Origin: a virus | DNA: 64,000 bases | Reading direction: 5' to 3' (one strand) | IMG/VR virus record: IMGVR_UViG_3300047548_000738 | Coordinates: 19,733-83,732 of that record | In this document: in pieces, positions 1 through 6,640 of the stretch | Numbering within the stretch: position 1 is the stretch's first letter | Layout of the letters: every line of letters begins with the position of its first letter | The notes under the pieces: model-generated | What the model was told of the DNA's origin: nothing | The model's database searches: none | The model's input: only the letters and a program-made list of their open reading frames with translations | Position numbers and translations under genes: made by a program

Positions 1-1
1 T

Positions 2-751
2 TCAGACATAAGTAATGTCGGTAACATAAACGTAACCGTTAGCGCAAATTTAGGTGCCGTAGGTAATATTACAATTACCGGAGGAAGTGCTGGTCAAGTG
101 TTAAAAACAAACGGTTCAGGTGTGCTAAGTTGGGGAGCTGACTCAGCAAGTGCGGGCGGGGCAAACACACAAGTTCAATTTAACGATGGTGGAAGTCTTG
201 CTGGAAACTCTAACCTAACATTCAATAAAACAACTTCTAATCTTACTTTAACAGGTAATATTATTGTTACTGGCAGCATTAGTGCTACCGGTAACGCAAA
301 TGTTACTGGAACAGCTAACGTAGGAAACGTTTATTCCACTGGAACAATCACAAGTGTAGGTAACCTTACTGCCGGTAACATTTCGGCAACTCTGGGTACG
401 ACAGCAATGAAAGACGGCACTTTCTCAAATTCTGCTGTAATTGCAAATACTGGTTACTTGAAATTAAACACAGTAACAGATAACTCTAAATTTGTTGCAT
501 TTCAGGGTCCCAATAGCATCGGGTCGTCCTACATACTTTGGCAATTACCCAATACTGCAGGTTCAGTAGGTCAATTCTTAACACAAGACGGTAATGGTAT
601 AATGAATTGGGGGAATGTGACTATTAGTAGCACAGTACCTACAACAGCATCAGACACCGGAACTGCTGGACAAATTGCATATGACAGTACCTATGTTTAT
701 ATATGTATTGCAACCAATACATGGAAACGAGCGGCACTTTCAACGTGGTAA
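2..751 (+). CDS. Tail fibre/adhesin protein, C-terminal part (5' end outside window)
   Basis: The reading frame is open from base 2, so this is the end of a longer gene. The protein is rich in Gly, Asn, Thr and Ser, with short beta-type repeats (ITGG, VTGSISATGN, TVGN-like units) and the GQVLKTNGSG and GQFLTQDGNG motifs seen in phage tail-fibre shafts. The end (AGQIAYDSTYVYICIATNTW then KRAAL) is a typical fibre tip. A GTG at 98 is in frame but is unlikely to be the start because identical repeat-like sequence continues upstream. Its role is inferred to be host attachment. A hairpin terminator follows directly and the next gene is convergent. Confidence 0.8.
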   Translation, partial: SDISNVGNINVTVSANLGAVGNITITGGSAGQVLKTNGSGVLSWGADSASAGGANTQVQFNDGGSLAGNSNLTFNKTTSNLTLTGNIIVTGSISATGNANVTGTANVGNVYSTGTITSVGNLTAGNISATLGTTAMKDGTFSNSAVIANTGYLKLNTVTDNSKFVAFQGPNSIGSSYILWQLPNTAGSVGQFLTQDGNGIMNWGNVTISSTVPTTASDTGTAGQIAYDSTYVYICIATNTWKRAALSTW

Positions 752-756
752 AAAAA

Positions 757-776
757 GCCCCTTAAGGGGCTTTTTT
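757..776. terminator. Bidirectional intrinsic terminator
   Basis: GCCCCTTAAGGGGC stem (757-770) flanked by an A-run on the left and a T-run on the right, between the convergent fibre gene and the minus-strand gene ending at 775. It could stop transcription from both sides. Confidence 0.9.
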
Positions 777-993
777 ATTTCTTACTTTTCACTAACTTGT
801 CAAGCATGTAAGTTGTAAACTTACCCTCGCACATCGCGGGCACTTCAACATACGGATCCTCTAGATAAAAAGGGCATGACGCTCTCCATTTACCGTTATC
901 TTTGAAATACTTAAGTTCTTTCAAATCTTCGGGGTTAGAAGGATCAAAGTCTCTGCGCTGAACTAATTTCCGACGAAAAGTAGTAAGTAGCAT
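775..993 (-). CDS. Hypothetical protein, 72 aa
   Basis: Not recognised. The ATG at 993 is chosen because it starts one base after the stop of the upstream gene (TGATATG), as expected for translational coupling. An in-frame start at 1050 would overlap that gene by 56 bases. The protein is basic at the N-terminus (FRRKLVQRR) with a Cys in FYLEDPY context near the middle and a Lys-rich end. It is last in a three-gene run that ends at the bidirectional terminator. Confidence 0.65.
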   Translation of the reverse strand: MLLTTFRRKLVQRRDFDPSNPEDLKELKYFKDNGKWRASCPFYLEDPYVEVPAMCEGKFTTYMLDKLVKSKK

Positions 994-994
994 A

Positions 995-1192
995 TCAACT
1001 ATCCCGAGTAATTTCAGTTGCGACCTCTTTGATAACTGCATTGACTTCATCTAAAGTAGAACAAAGTACTTTTGCAGTAGCCCAATCACCGTCGTCATTG
1101 CGGCCTGACACCTCAACCATGTAACCGTTGTCGTACATGTTGACAGTCAGGCTGTCGCTGACTTTAGAGAGTTTGTCGGACACTTTCATCAT
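995..1192 (-). CDS. Hypothetical protein, 65 aa
   Basis: Not recognised. It is a short mixed alpha/beta-type protein with a GYMVEVSGRNDDGDW segment. It overlaps the stop of the upstream gene by four bases (ATGA), so it is very likely co-translated with it. Confidence 0.7.
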   Translation of the reverse strand: MMKVSDKLSKVSDSLTVNMYDNGYMVEVSGRNDDGDWATAKVLCSTLDEVNAVIKEVATEITRDS

Positions 1193-1584
1193 GCAGGATC
1201 TACATTATGGAGATCAGCTGCCGCAACGATTTCTTCTGCGGTGACTTCTTTCTTTTTACCACGAGCCTTGATAGCTTCAATGCTGGGCTTAGCTGTTTTG
1301 GTAGCCTTGACTTTAACTACGCCCTTATTTGCGGTTTTCTGACGATCTTCCAGTGCGTCAGCAATAAGTGCCTGATCTTCTGCGCTAGAAAAATCAGCAT
1401 GAGATTGCATATATTGCAATGCCTCTACCTTTGTCATCTCACTGGGAAGTTCCATAAGGTCGATGCGTGTCGCACCACCTTTTGTGAATTGCTTCACCCG
1501 ACGGATGAGGTCGTCAGTGAAACGAACTTTAGAATTACCGTTATGAGTAGTAATACCTGCAACTTTGAAAGTTTGATTAGCCAT
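1189..1584 (-). CDS. Hypothetical protein, 131 aa
   Basis: Not recognised. The N-terminal half looks folded (FTDDLIRRVKQFTKGGATRI). The C-terminal half is Lys/Ala-rich (VKVKATKTAK) and ends in an acidic helix. There is a good Shine-Dalgarno (AAAGGAAAC) before the ATG at 1584 and a sigma70-like promoter 56 bases upstream. It is the first gene of a three-gene operon with four-base or near-zero spacing. Confidence 0.75.
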   Translation of the reverse strand: MANQTFKVAGITTHNGNSKVRFTDDLIRRVKQFTKGGATRIDLMELPSEMTKVEALQYMQSHADFSSAEDQALIADALEDRQKTANKGVVKVKATKTAKPSIEAIKARGKKKEVTAEEIVAAADLHNVDPA

Positions 1585-1639
1585 GATGTTTCCTTTAATA
1601 GCTAGGTTGATGAAAAATATGTCTTACGACATAGTTATA

Positions 1640-1668
1640 ATGATAACACCTACAGTTATTTTTGTCAA
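1640..1668 (-). promoter_or_regulatory. Sigma70-like promoter
   Basis: Minus strand TTGACA (1663-1668), 17-base spacer, TATCAT (1640-1645). It lies upstream of the gene starting at 1584. It lacks the CAATACATGTATTG palindrome found at related promoters nearby. Confidence 0.6.
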
Positions 1669-1687
1669 CCATAGATGTTACCAAAAT

Positions 1688-1825
1688 TCAGTTAAGAAGC
1701 AATGCCTTACCGACCGGGCTTTGACCTTGACCAATCGCCTGGGCAGTAAACCAGTTTTCAGCCATAATCACAGTATCGGTAAATTGAGATTCAGTCAGGA
1801 AGATTCGAATACGGAATTGTTGCAT
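1688..1825 (-). CDS. Small hypothetical protein, 45 aa
   Basis: A short ORF beginning MQQFRIRIFLTESQF. It is supported by a Shine-Dalgarno AAGGA seven bases before the ATG and by its position 9 bases after the stop of the upstream gene (1835). The function is not recognised. Confidence 0.6.
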   Translation of the reverse strand: MQQFRIRIFLTESQFTDTVIMAENWFTAQAIGQGQSPVGKALLLN

Positions 1826-1834
1826 GATTAGTCC

Positions 1835-2260
1835 TTAGTTAGAGAAAATGTAGGGTTTGTTCCACTTACCAATGTTCACATCCACGTACCAACCTACGTC
1901 AAAGTAGTCAGTTTGGATATCGGAATTATCGTGGTTGCCATTGTTCATTACGGGCAAAAGTTCAGACAAGAAAGCCTTAGCCTTACCAGAGAAGTGTTCC
2001 TTGTACCAGTAAGGATTCACATCCAGAGATTGGTTCTTCCGAATGTAGTCAATTTGAGATTGATCCATTTTGCGACCGATATTGCTGTCGGCATCGGTTT
2101 GGATGAAATTTTCAATAAAGTCAATAGGACCCGACTTGATGTTGACAACCAGGGTAGAATGATTGCGAACAGCGATAGTACCCTTGACACCGTACTTTTT
2201 CAGCACTGCTTTGATAGCAGGGACCAGTTGCTTTTTCAGGTCTTGACTAACATACGCCAT
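1835..2260 (-). CDS. Conserved-looking phage protein, 141 aa
   Basis: The function is not recognised. An N-terminal basic helix (LKKQLVPAIKAVLKKYGVKG) is followed by a beta-rich segment (VRNHSTLVVNIKSGPIDF) and an aromatic C-terminus (FDVGWYVDVNIGKWNKPY). The domain resembles polypeptides I associate with phage and plasmid accessory regions, but no name can be given. A Shine-Dalgarno AGGAG precedes the ATG. The palindromic promoter at 2285-2323 is the likely driver, with the 45-aa gene downstream in the same operon. Confidence 0.75.
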   Translation of the reverse strand: MAYVSQDLKKQLVPAIKAVLKKYGVKGTIAVRNHSTLVVNIKSGPIDFIENFIQTDADSNIGRKMDQSQIDYIRKNQSLDVNPYWYKEHFSGKAKAFLSELLPVMNNGNHDNSDIQTDYFDVGWYVDVNIGKWNKPYIFSN

Positions 2261-2284
2261 TTGTTAACTCCTGTTTATCAGTTT

Positions 2285-2323
2285 CAATACAAGTATTGTA
2301 GCAGATTTGGGAATATTTGTCAA
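2285..2323 (-). promoter_or_regulatory. Promoter with operator-like palindrome (copy 1)
   Basis: Minus strand TTGACA (2318-2323), 17-base spacer, TACAAT (2295-2300). The palindrome CAATACAAGTATTG (2285-2298) overlaps the -10 and the expected start site. It is one of seven such elements in the window. Confidence 0.85.
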
Positions 2324-2352
2324 ATTTTTGGGTGTTGTTTTGGCGCAACAAT

Positions 2353-2361
2353 GATAAATAA
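2353..2361 (+). promoter_or_regulatory. T4-late-like promoter element
   Basis: The sequence contains ATAAATA at this site, about 60 bases upstream of the GIY-YIG gene. Between them is an imperfect inverted repeat (GTAGTT...AACTAC, about 2365-2395). Late-type use is inferred from similarity to the T4 TATAAATA element. Confidence 0.4.
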
Positions 2362-2421
2362 AAGTGTAGTTCGCGGGCGTCGGAAACCCCAACTACTCTA
2401 ACGCTATTGAGGAGCATCAGC

Positions 2422-2916
2422 ATGAATATTTATTCAAAATCAAATCCGCCCAACGGATTCTATGTTTACGCATATCTGAGACAAGATAATACCCCATATT
2501 ATATCGGAAAAGGTTTAGGTAAAAGAGCCTGGATTAAAGGAAAAGGTGAGGTTTATCCGCCGGTTAATATTAATAAAATTATAATAATAGAGTCCAATTT
2601 AACTGATATTGGTGCATTAGCAATTGAGCGTAGATTAATTAAATGGTATGGAAGAAAAGATATTAATACCGGTATATTACGCAATAAATCTGATGGAGGG
2701 GATGGTGCCACTGGAGCAAAAAGGTCTGAGGATCATAAAAAGAAAATCAGAGACAAAATGCTAGGTCGTACTCAAACTTGGAGAGTTAAAGGATGTGTAG
2801 CACCTGACGGTACGATATTCAATAAGTTAATAGATGCCGCAAATGCGTATCATATAACCAGTGAAGGCATCCGATACAGGTGCTCTGTCAATAAAGATGG
2901 TTGGTCCTATCTTTAA
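2422..2916 (+). CDS. GIY-YIG endonuclease, 164 aa
   Basis: The N-terminus carries the GIY-YIG nuclease signature as FYVYAYL followed by [13 protein letters not shown]. The conserved Arg lies in [10 protein letters not shown] and a family Glu upstream. The C-terminal [20 protein letters not shown] segment resembles NUMOD-type DNA-binding modules of homing endonucleases. The ATG at 2422 follows a Shine-Dalgarno GAGGAG; an in-frame TTG at 2407 is less likely. It is a lone plus-strand gene among minus-strand genes, as expected for a mobile homing nuclease. Its stop overlaps the convergent neighbour's stop (TTAA). Confidence 0.85.
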   Translation: MNIYSKSNPPNGFYVYAYLRQDNTPYYIGKGLGKRAWIKGKGEVYPPVNINKIIIIESNLTDIGALAIERRLIKWYGRKDINTGILRNKSDGGDGATGAKRSEDHKKKIRDKMLGRTQTWRVKGCVAPDGTIFNKLIDAANAYHITSEGIRYRCSVNKDGWSYL

Positions 2917-3176
2917 TCAATCCCAAAATCAGTTTTTACAGATTGTTTAATATGTTCAACCATGGCTTTTGCTTCGGCACTTTGAAAAATTTCAGTGTGT
3001 GCTTCAATGATATCCAATGTCCGTTGGACAATCAACTGGGCGAACAATTCATAACTTGAATGAATCCTGTCCCACAGTATTGGATCGGGATTTGGGTCAA
3101 ATGGCACATCGCCAGGAAAAGCCTCAGCCGCGGCCTCTTGAGCCTTGCACCGAAGTTCATAAATTCGTTGGTTCAT
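2913..3176 (-). CDS. Small paralogue-family protein, 87 aa
   Basis: Function unknown. It begins [16 protein letters not shown] and contains [13 protein letters not shown], the same layout as the proteins at 19314-19502 and 41023-41250 (helical start, then FAELIVQEC-like helix). It is the second gene after the promoter at 3333-3371, with a four-base overlap with the upstream 47-aa gene. Its TAA shares the TTAA of the convergent GIY-YIG gene. Confidence 0.75.
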   Translation of the reverse strand: MNQRIYELRCKAQEAAAEAFPGDVPFDPNPDPILWDRIHSSYELFAQLIVQRTLDIIEAHTEIFQSAEAKAMVEHIKQSVKTDFGID

Positions 3177-3316
3177 ACTAATGTTCCTTCAATTTCTTTT
3201 TCAACTATTTTCCAAAGATTCCAACCTTTGATGCTGTCAATGTGTTCCTGAGCCTTTTCTTGTGTTAGAAACACCGAATCAATTTTATCGTTGCGAATGA
3301 CAATATAGACGGACAT
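3173..3316 (-). CDS. Small hypothetical protein, 47 aa
   Basis: A short ORF starting MSVYIVIRNDKIDSVFLTQE. It sits 27 bases downstream of a near-consensus promoter and overlaps the next gene by ATGA. Position and coupling support a real gene. The function is unknown. Confidence 0.7.
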   Translation of the reverse strand: MSVYIVIRNDKIDSVFLTQEKAQEHIDSIKGWNLWKIVEKEIEGTLV

Positions 3317-3332
3317 GTGTTGCTTTCAAACT

Positions 3333-3371
3333 CAATACAAGTATTATATGCCCAAAACCATTTATTGTCAA
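3333..3371 (-). promoter_or_regulatory. Promoter with operator-like palindrome (copy 2)
   Basis: Minus strand TTGACA (3366-3371), 17-base spacer, consensus TATAAT (3343-3348), overlapped by CAATACAAGTATTA (3333-3346). It drives the 47-aa and 87-aa genes. Confidence 0.85.
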
Positions 3372-3556
3372 CCGCGCTGGTAGCGAGATTGAGCAAGGTA
3401 TTCAAGGTCAACATTGATATCCTCAATCAGAGCATCAATTTGATTGGCAGACATTTGGTAGGAGTCAGTGTCACCCAGAGCCTCTTTGATCTGGAATTTT
3501 GCATATTCCAGAGTATTGATAGCTTGTTCCAATTTGAGTACTTTTTTGTTACGCAT
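3368..3556 (-). CDS. Small helical protein, 62 aa
   Basis: Unknown. It is almost entirely helical (KVLKLEQAINTLEYAKFQIK, then ANQIDALIEDINVDLEYL) and could form a coiled coil. It follows the 109-aa gene by two bases. Its last codons overlap the -35 box of the next promoter, showing how compact the layout is. Confidence 0.65.
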   Translation of the reverse strand: MRNKKVLKLEQAINTLEYAKFQIKEALGDTDSYQMSANQIDALIEDINVDLEYLAQSRYQRG

Positions 3557-3558
3557 GA

Positions 3559-3888
3559 TTAGACTTTCAGAATACGATATGTTACACCTTGTGCAGTCTT
3601 GACCTTCTCAAGACCTTCGTTTTTGTAGCACATGTCCAGAAGGATCAGACCTTTGTTATCCTTTACCTGTGCTTTGTGTACTTTTACACTAATGAATTTT
3701 TTGCGGTATTCAATGAATACTTTTTCAGCACTGTAAACCATTTCCAGAGCCAATTTGACACGCTCGGCTTTCAGTTTTTGAGTATCAGAAAAAGTAGTAC
3801 TATTGACTGCACTACGCATACGGGCATCACGCTCAGCAAACCAAGCCCATTGACCTGCGTTTTTGTGTTCGGTTTCTTTTTCAAACAT
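3559..3888 (-). CDS. Hypothetical protein, 109 aa
   Basis: Unknown. The sequence is charged, with a helical middle (KLKAERVKLALEMVYSAEKV) and a beta-type C-terminus (GLILLDMCYKNEGL, VTYRILKV). It is the first gene downstream of the palindromic promoter at 3910-3948. Confidence 0.7.
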   Translation of the reverse strand: MFEKETEHKNAGQWAWFAERDARMRSAVNSTTFSDTQKLKAERVKLALEMVYSAEKVFIEYRKKFISVKVHKAQVKDNKGLILLDMCYKNEGLEKVKTAQGVTYRILKV

Positions 3889-3909
3889 TTCAGTGCTCCG
3901 TTAATCAAT

Positions 3910-3948
3910 CAATACATGTATTGTATGCCCAAAACGATTTATTGTCAA
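3910..3948 (-). promoter_or_regulatory. Promoter with operator-like palindrome (copy 3)
   Basis: Minus strand TTGACA (3943-3948), 17-base spacer, TACAAT (3920-3925). The perfect 14-base palindrome CAATACATGTATTG lies at 3910-3923. The spacer is nearly identical to copies 2, 4, 5 and 6. Confidence 0.9.
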
Positions 3949-4148
3949 TCCTTTTTCTTCGGTATACAGAGGTAAGACTTTTGTGTATTGGCCCGAATAT
4001 TAATACTTTCGTTTAACTCAGGCAGGCGCTGTCCAGCAGGGTTGATTTGAAATGCGTAAATTTCACGGATCGCATTCTGACACGAGGCTAGGTTATAATA
4101 TTCCCCTAAGAAGACCGGGGTAGATAAAATGAATACTAAAGTATACAT
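3945..4148 (-). CDS. Small protein with signal-like N-terminus, 67 aa
   Basis: Unknown. The hydrophobic start MYTLVFILSTPVFLGEYY could be a signal peptide or a single membrane segment. A Cys at NLASCQNAI and one near the end (SYLCIPKKKD) could pair outside the cytoplasm. It is third after promoter copy 4. Confidence 0.6.
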   Translation of the reverse strand: MYTLVFILSTPVFLGEYYNLASCQNAIREIYAFQINPAGQRLPELNESINIRANTQKSYLCIPKKKD

Positions 4149-4166
4149 TTTTTGTTAGCTTTCGTA

Positions 4167-4376
4167 TTAGTTTTTACCCACAAGCAGGCTCAAGATTTGA
4201 TTTTGCAGTTCCTGCACGTCCTCATATTCGACATAGAAGTCGGTAGTAGGATCGTAGTACTTTCCTTCTTTCGGATCGTAGTACAGAACCTGACCGTTCG
4301 GGTAGAAGAAAGGACCTTCCAGACCGTCACGGGGTTGATACTTAGCATCACGCTCACGCAGAATTTTGTAACCCAT
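4167..4376 (-). CDS. Hypothetical protein, 69 aa
   Basis: Unknown. It is rich in Tyr, Pro, Gly and Asp (GPFFYPNGQVLYYDPKEGKY). It lies in the operon of promoter copy 4, after the 54-aa membrane protein, with a weak AAAGG Shine-Dalgarno. Confidence 0.65.
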   Translation of the reverse strand: MGYKILRERDAKYQPRDGLEGPFFYPNGQVLYYDPKEGKYYDPTTDFYVEYEDVQELQNQILSLLVGKN

Positions 4377-4387
4377 AGTATTACCTT

Positions 4388-4552
4388 TCAGTCCATTTTG
4401 AACGCACGACGGTTAGAACGATAAGCACTTTTTGTTTCACTGACAGTCCAGTGATATGCTTGAATAGTCAGAATGTATACATTTTTGACCAGAATGACCA
4501 AGAACAACAGGGGCATAAATGCAAGATTTAAGTAGTACAAAACAGTATTCAT
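4388..4552 (-). CDS. Small membrane protein, 54 aa
   Basis: A short ORF with one clear hydrophobic segment (LNLAFMPLLFLVILV, residues about 8-22) and a basic C-terminal tail (YRSNRRAFKMD). It is the first gene downstream of promoter copy 4, 27 bases from the -10. The function is unknown; small phage membrane proteins are often host-takeover factors, but that is not shown here. Confidence 0.65.
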   Translation of the reverse strand: MNTVLYYLNLAFMPLLFLVILVKNVYILTIQAYHWTVSETKSAYRSNRRAFKMD

Positions 4553-4568
4553 TTCGGTCTTTTTCAAT

Positions 4569-4607
4569 CAATACATGTATTATATGCCCGAAATGATTTA
4601 TTGTCAA
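4569..4607 (-). promoter_or_regulatory. Promoter with operator-like palindrome (copy 4)
   Basis: Minus strand TTGACA (4602-4607), 17-base spacer, TATAAT (4579-4584), overlapped by CAATACATGTATTA (4569-4582). Confidence 0.9.
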
Positions 4608-4843
4608 GCCATATTCAGTTGAACTTGCATACCTTCCCAAGTGCCAGATTGTCCAACAGTGTTGGACAGAACACCACCGCAAGAGCGGGTGTATTCCAAA
4701 GATTCCAGAGCCTTTTGTGTTGCGGCATTGCAAACACCAAAGTCACCGACACCATTACGAATCTGTTTAGCGGTTGCGTAAAACGACACAGCACCGATAC
4801 AAATACGAAAACGTTGGGTTTGTTTGAAACGCTTGATAGTCAT
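4604..4843 (-). CDS. Hypothetical protein, 79 aa
   Basis: Unknown. It has a basic start (MTIKRFKQTQRFRICIG) and two further Cys residues (GVCNAAT, RSCGGVL). It is a single gene directly under promoter copy 5, with an AAGGAGTC Shine-Dalgarno before the ATG. Its stop codon lies in the -35 box of promoter copy 4. Confidence 0.7.
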   Translation of the reverse strand: MTIKRFKQTQRFRICIGAVSFYATAKQIRNGVGDFGVCNAATQKALESLEYTRSCGGVLSNTVGQSGTWEGMQVQLNMA

Positions 4844-4863
4844 GTCAGACTCCTTTAATCAAT

Positions 4864-4902
4864 CAATACATGTATTGTATGCCCAAACTGATTTATTGTC
4901 AA
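4864..4902 (-). promoter_or_regulatory. Promoter with operator-like palindrome (copy 5)
   Basis: Minus strand TTGACA (4897-4902), 17-base spacer, TACAAT (4874-4879), with the perfect palindrome CAATACATGTATTG (4864-4877). Confidence 0.9.
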
Positions 4903-4903
4903 C

Positions 4904-4934
4904 CAAAAAAAACAGCCTCGGGGGCTGTTTTTTG
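4904..4934. terminator. Intrinsic terminator
   Basis: AACAGCC/GGCTGTT stem (4911-4929) with T-runs on both strands. It ends the minus-strand unit that finishes at 4936 just before promoter copy 5. Confidence 0.85.
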
Positions 4935-4935
4935 T

Positions 4936-5673
4936 TTACTTTTGTGTTAACTGATTAAAAATTGATTGTAAACCACGCATATATTCCATTTGATTTGGAT
5001 ATAATTTATTTCGCTGTCTTATTAAGTTGAGATATTGCGCTTCTTTATTAATTAACATTAATTGTTCTTGTTTTGTTTTAGCATTAATTAATTGATTATA
5101 TAAATTTCTTTGTGGCCATTGATTATCAGTAGTTTTAGCTAATTTAATTAAAGGATTCTCTACGGATTTTTGTGGAGCTACTTGGGAAGGTTTTTCTTTA
5201 GGTGTATAATCAGGTTTATTAGTTGGTGATTTTTGAACAATATCTTTTTTAGTTACATTCAATAATGAAGAATCACTATCACCTGCAAATTTCATATTGG
5301 CCCAGCGTGTAGCCATTTGCTGTTGCCTTTGCATATTAGGTGGATTACCAGTACCTAAATCATCGTGACTATATATACCGTATAATGTTAATGTATTATC
5401 AGCTTGATTAACGCTGTATACTATACTTAGATTATGTGTTAAATGTGCATGACTTAGATTACTACCGCCCTTTGTTAAATTACCTCTAGTATTAAATCTC
5501 TTATCACTATCACCGAAACCTTGAAATCCGGGTGCAGAACCATTAAATGGAATATTATTTTTCCATTTAATAAAAGAGGATAATTCTTTTTTTAGGCGCT
5601 CTTTTTGGTCACTAAATTTGTTTAGTGTTCGTTCTAATTCTCCGCCTGTTTGTGTACCTAAAACCCTGAGCAT
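4936..5673 (-). CDS. Protein with possible RelE/ParE-like toxin domain, 245 aa
   Basis: The N-terminal half holds a Lys/Glu-rich helix followed by a segment with HAHLTHNLSIVYSVNQ and LTLYGIYSHDDLGTG. This resembles the beta-sheet core of RelE/YafQ-type toxins as found in phage proteins. That is a fold guess from pattern, not a proven match. The C-terminal half is Lys/Gln-rich and low in complexity (AQYLNLIRQRNKLYPNQM near the end). It follows the 60-aa gene at 5679 by five bases and is closed by the terminator at 4904-4934. Local AT content is higher than in neighbours. Confidence 0.55.
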   Translation of the reverse strand: MLRVLGTQTGGELERTLNKFSDQKERLKKELSSFIKWKNNIPFNGSAPGFQGFGDSDKRFNTRGNLTKGGSNLSHAHLTHNLSIVYSVNQADNTLTLYGIYSHDDLGTGNPPNMQRQQQMATRWANMKFAGDSDSSLLNVTKKDIVQKSPTNKPDYTPKEKPSQVAPQKSVENPLIKLAKTTDNQWPQRNLYNQLINAKTKQEQLMLINKEAQYLNLIRQRNKLYPNQMEYMRGLQSIFNQLTQK

Positions 5674-5678
5674 TAACC

Positions 5679-5861
5679 TTAAACCTTATCGAGCCACTCA
5701 AGTGCTTCTTCCACGGTCATGCTTTCCTGATTGTGGTTAAAGTTGCTCACGGATTCCGTGATCTCCTGCAAGGTGTCATCGTTGAAAGTGTGGTCTTTAT
5801 CAGACTTGAGACTTTCAAAAATTGCTTTTTTGCTAGGTTGGTTGATTTCATTGAGTCGCAT
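5679..5861 (-). CDS. Small acidic protein with MRLNEI start, 60 aa
   Basis: Starts MRLNEINQPSKKAIFESL, a variant of the MRxxE N-terminal peptide shared by several proteins at 54574-62084. An IFE/S site could serve as an (L/I)xE prohead-protease site. The rest is acidic (VEEALEWLDKV). It sits directly before the RelE-like gene, so it could alternatively act as its antitoxin. An ATAAATA element lies six bases upstream of the ATG and a sigma70-like promoter lies just beyond. Confidence 0.65.
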   Translation of the reverse strand: MRLNEINQPSKKAIFESLKSDKDHTFNDDTLQEITESVSNFNHNQESMTVEEALEWLDKV

Positions 5862-5867
5862 AATAAG

Positions 5868-5876
5868 TATTTATCA
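5868..5876 (-). promoter_or_regulatory. T4-late-like promoter element, leaderless arrangement
   Basis: Minus strand TGATAAATA followed by CTTATT and then the ATG of the 60-aa gene. TGATAAATACTTATT is close to the T4 late promoter TATAAATA with its downstream bases. No Shine-Dalgarno fits in the gap. Confidence 0.6.
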
Positions 5877-5891
5877 TTTTTGATACTACTA

Positions 5892-5920
5892 ATTATGCGC
5901 CCAAATTCATTTTTTGTCAA
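5892..5920 (-). promoter_or_regulatory. Sigma70-like promoter
   Basis: Minus strand TTGACA (5915-5920), 17-base spacer containing TTTGGGCG as in the palindromic promoters, then CATAAT (5892-5897). The palindrome itself is absent. Confidence 0.65.
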
Positions 5921-5922
5921 CC

Positions 5923-5947
5923 AAAAAAAAGCCCCGACTCGCGGAGC
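5923..5947 (-). terminator. Intrinsic terminator after clpP
   Basis: On the minus strand GCTCCG(CGAGT)CGGGGC, with one G-U pair, is followed by eight T. It is 19 bases downstream of the clpP stop. Confidence 0.75.
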
Positions 5948-5965
5948 ATTTTGAATACTAGAGTG

Positions 5966-6586
5966 TTACTCTCGCTTCTCGACCACTTTGTCTGCGAGAC
6001 CCCAATCAACCGCTTCCTGTGCTGACAAGAATGTATCAAACTTCATGGTTTCAAACAATTCTTCGTAAGACTTACCTGCGGAGTTGTGCTTCACATAGAG
6101 TTCGGTCAAACGTTTGTTAATACGTTGACTTTCTTCAAATGTGCGCTTGGCATCTTCAAATTGAAGTTCTTGTACATGAACACTACCTCGTGTACTAGGA
6201 GTACCAGAACTAACACGGTGAATCATAGTACGTGCTTCTGGGAGAACAAATCGTTTGCCCTTAGCACCTGCTTGTGCTAGGAACGAACCCATGCTACAAG
6301 CCTGACCCAATACGATAGTTTGAACATCACACTTAATAAATTGCATCGTATCATAGATTGCTAGACCAGCAGTTACTTGACCACCTGGGCTGTTGATATA
6401 CATGCTAATATCTTTGTCGGGGTTTTCTGATTCTAGGAAAAGCAATTGGGCAACAATCAAATTTGCCATTTGGTCATGAACTTCACCTTCAAGCATGACA
6501 ACACGGTCACGCAATAGGCGGCTGTAAATGTCATAACTACGCTCACCCTTTGCAGTTTGTTCGACAACGATTGGAACTAGACTCAT
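5966..6586 (-). CDS. clpP: ATP-dependent Clp protease proteolytic subunit ClpP
   Basis: A serine peptidase that forms the tetradecameric chamber fed by ClpX or ClpA. At 206 aa it has normal length. Visible are [19 protein letters not shown], the nucleophile Ser98 in [10 protein letters not shown], His123 in MIHRVSSG, and the C-terminal [14 protein letters not shown] region with the catalytic Asp just before it. The active site therefore looks intact. It has its own promoter (6612-6639) and terminator. The ClpX encoded at 12911-14107 keeps the IGF docking loop, so the two could work together in the infected cell. Confidence 0.95.
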   Translation of the reverse strand: MSLVPIVVEQTAKGERSYDIYSRLLRDRVVMLEGEVHDQMANLIVAQLLFLESENPDKDISMYINSPGGQVTAGLAIYDTMQFIKCDVQTIVLGQACSMGSFLAQAGAKGKRFVLPEARTMIHRVSSGTPSTRGSVHVQELQFEDAKRTFEESQRINKRLTELYVKHNSAGKSYEELFETMKFDTFLSAQEAVDWGLADKVVEKRE

Positions 6587-6611
6587 AAACTTCCTTTGTA
6601 AAATAAAAACT

Positions 6612-6639
6612 ATTATACAGTTTTTATGTAGGAAGTCAA
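6612..6639 (-). promoter_or_regulatory. clpP promoter, sigma70-like
   Basis: Minus strand TTGACT (6634-6639), 16-base spacer, TATAAT (6612-6617), 26 bases upstream of the clpP ATG. The Shine-Dalgarno AAAGGAAG lies between. Confidence 0.75.
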
Positions 6640-6640
6640 C

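Noticed and set aside
1207-1605. Plus-strand ORF opposite 1189-1584
   Set aside because: Antisense to a coupled minus-strand gene with a good Shine-Dalgarno; Cys/Phe-rich shadow composition.
2285-4902. Repeated near-identical blocks suggesting a CRISPR array
   Set aside because: Each copy is a complete promoter with -35 and -10 boxes in front of a gene; spacing is irregular and includes coding genes.
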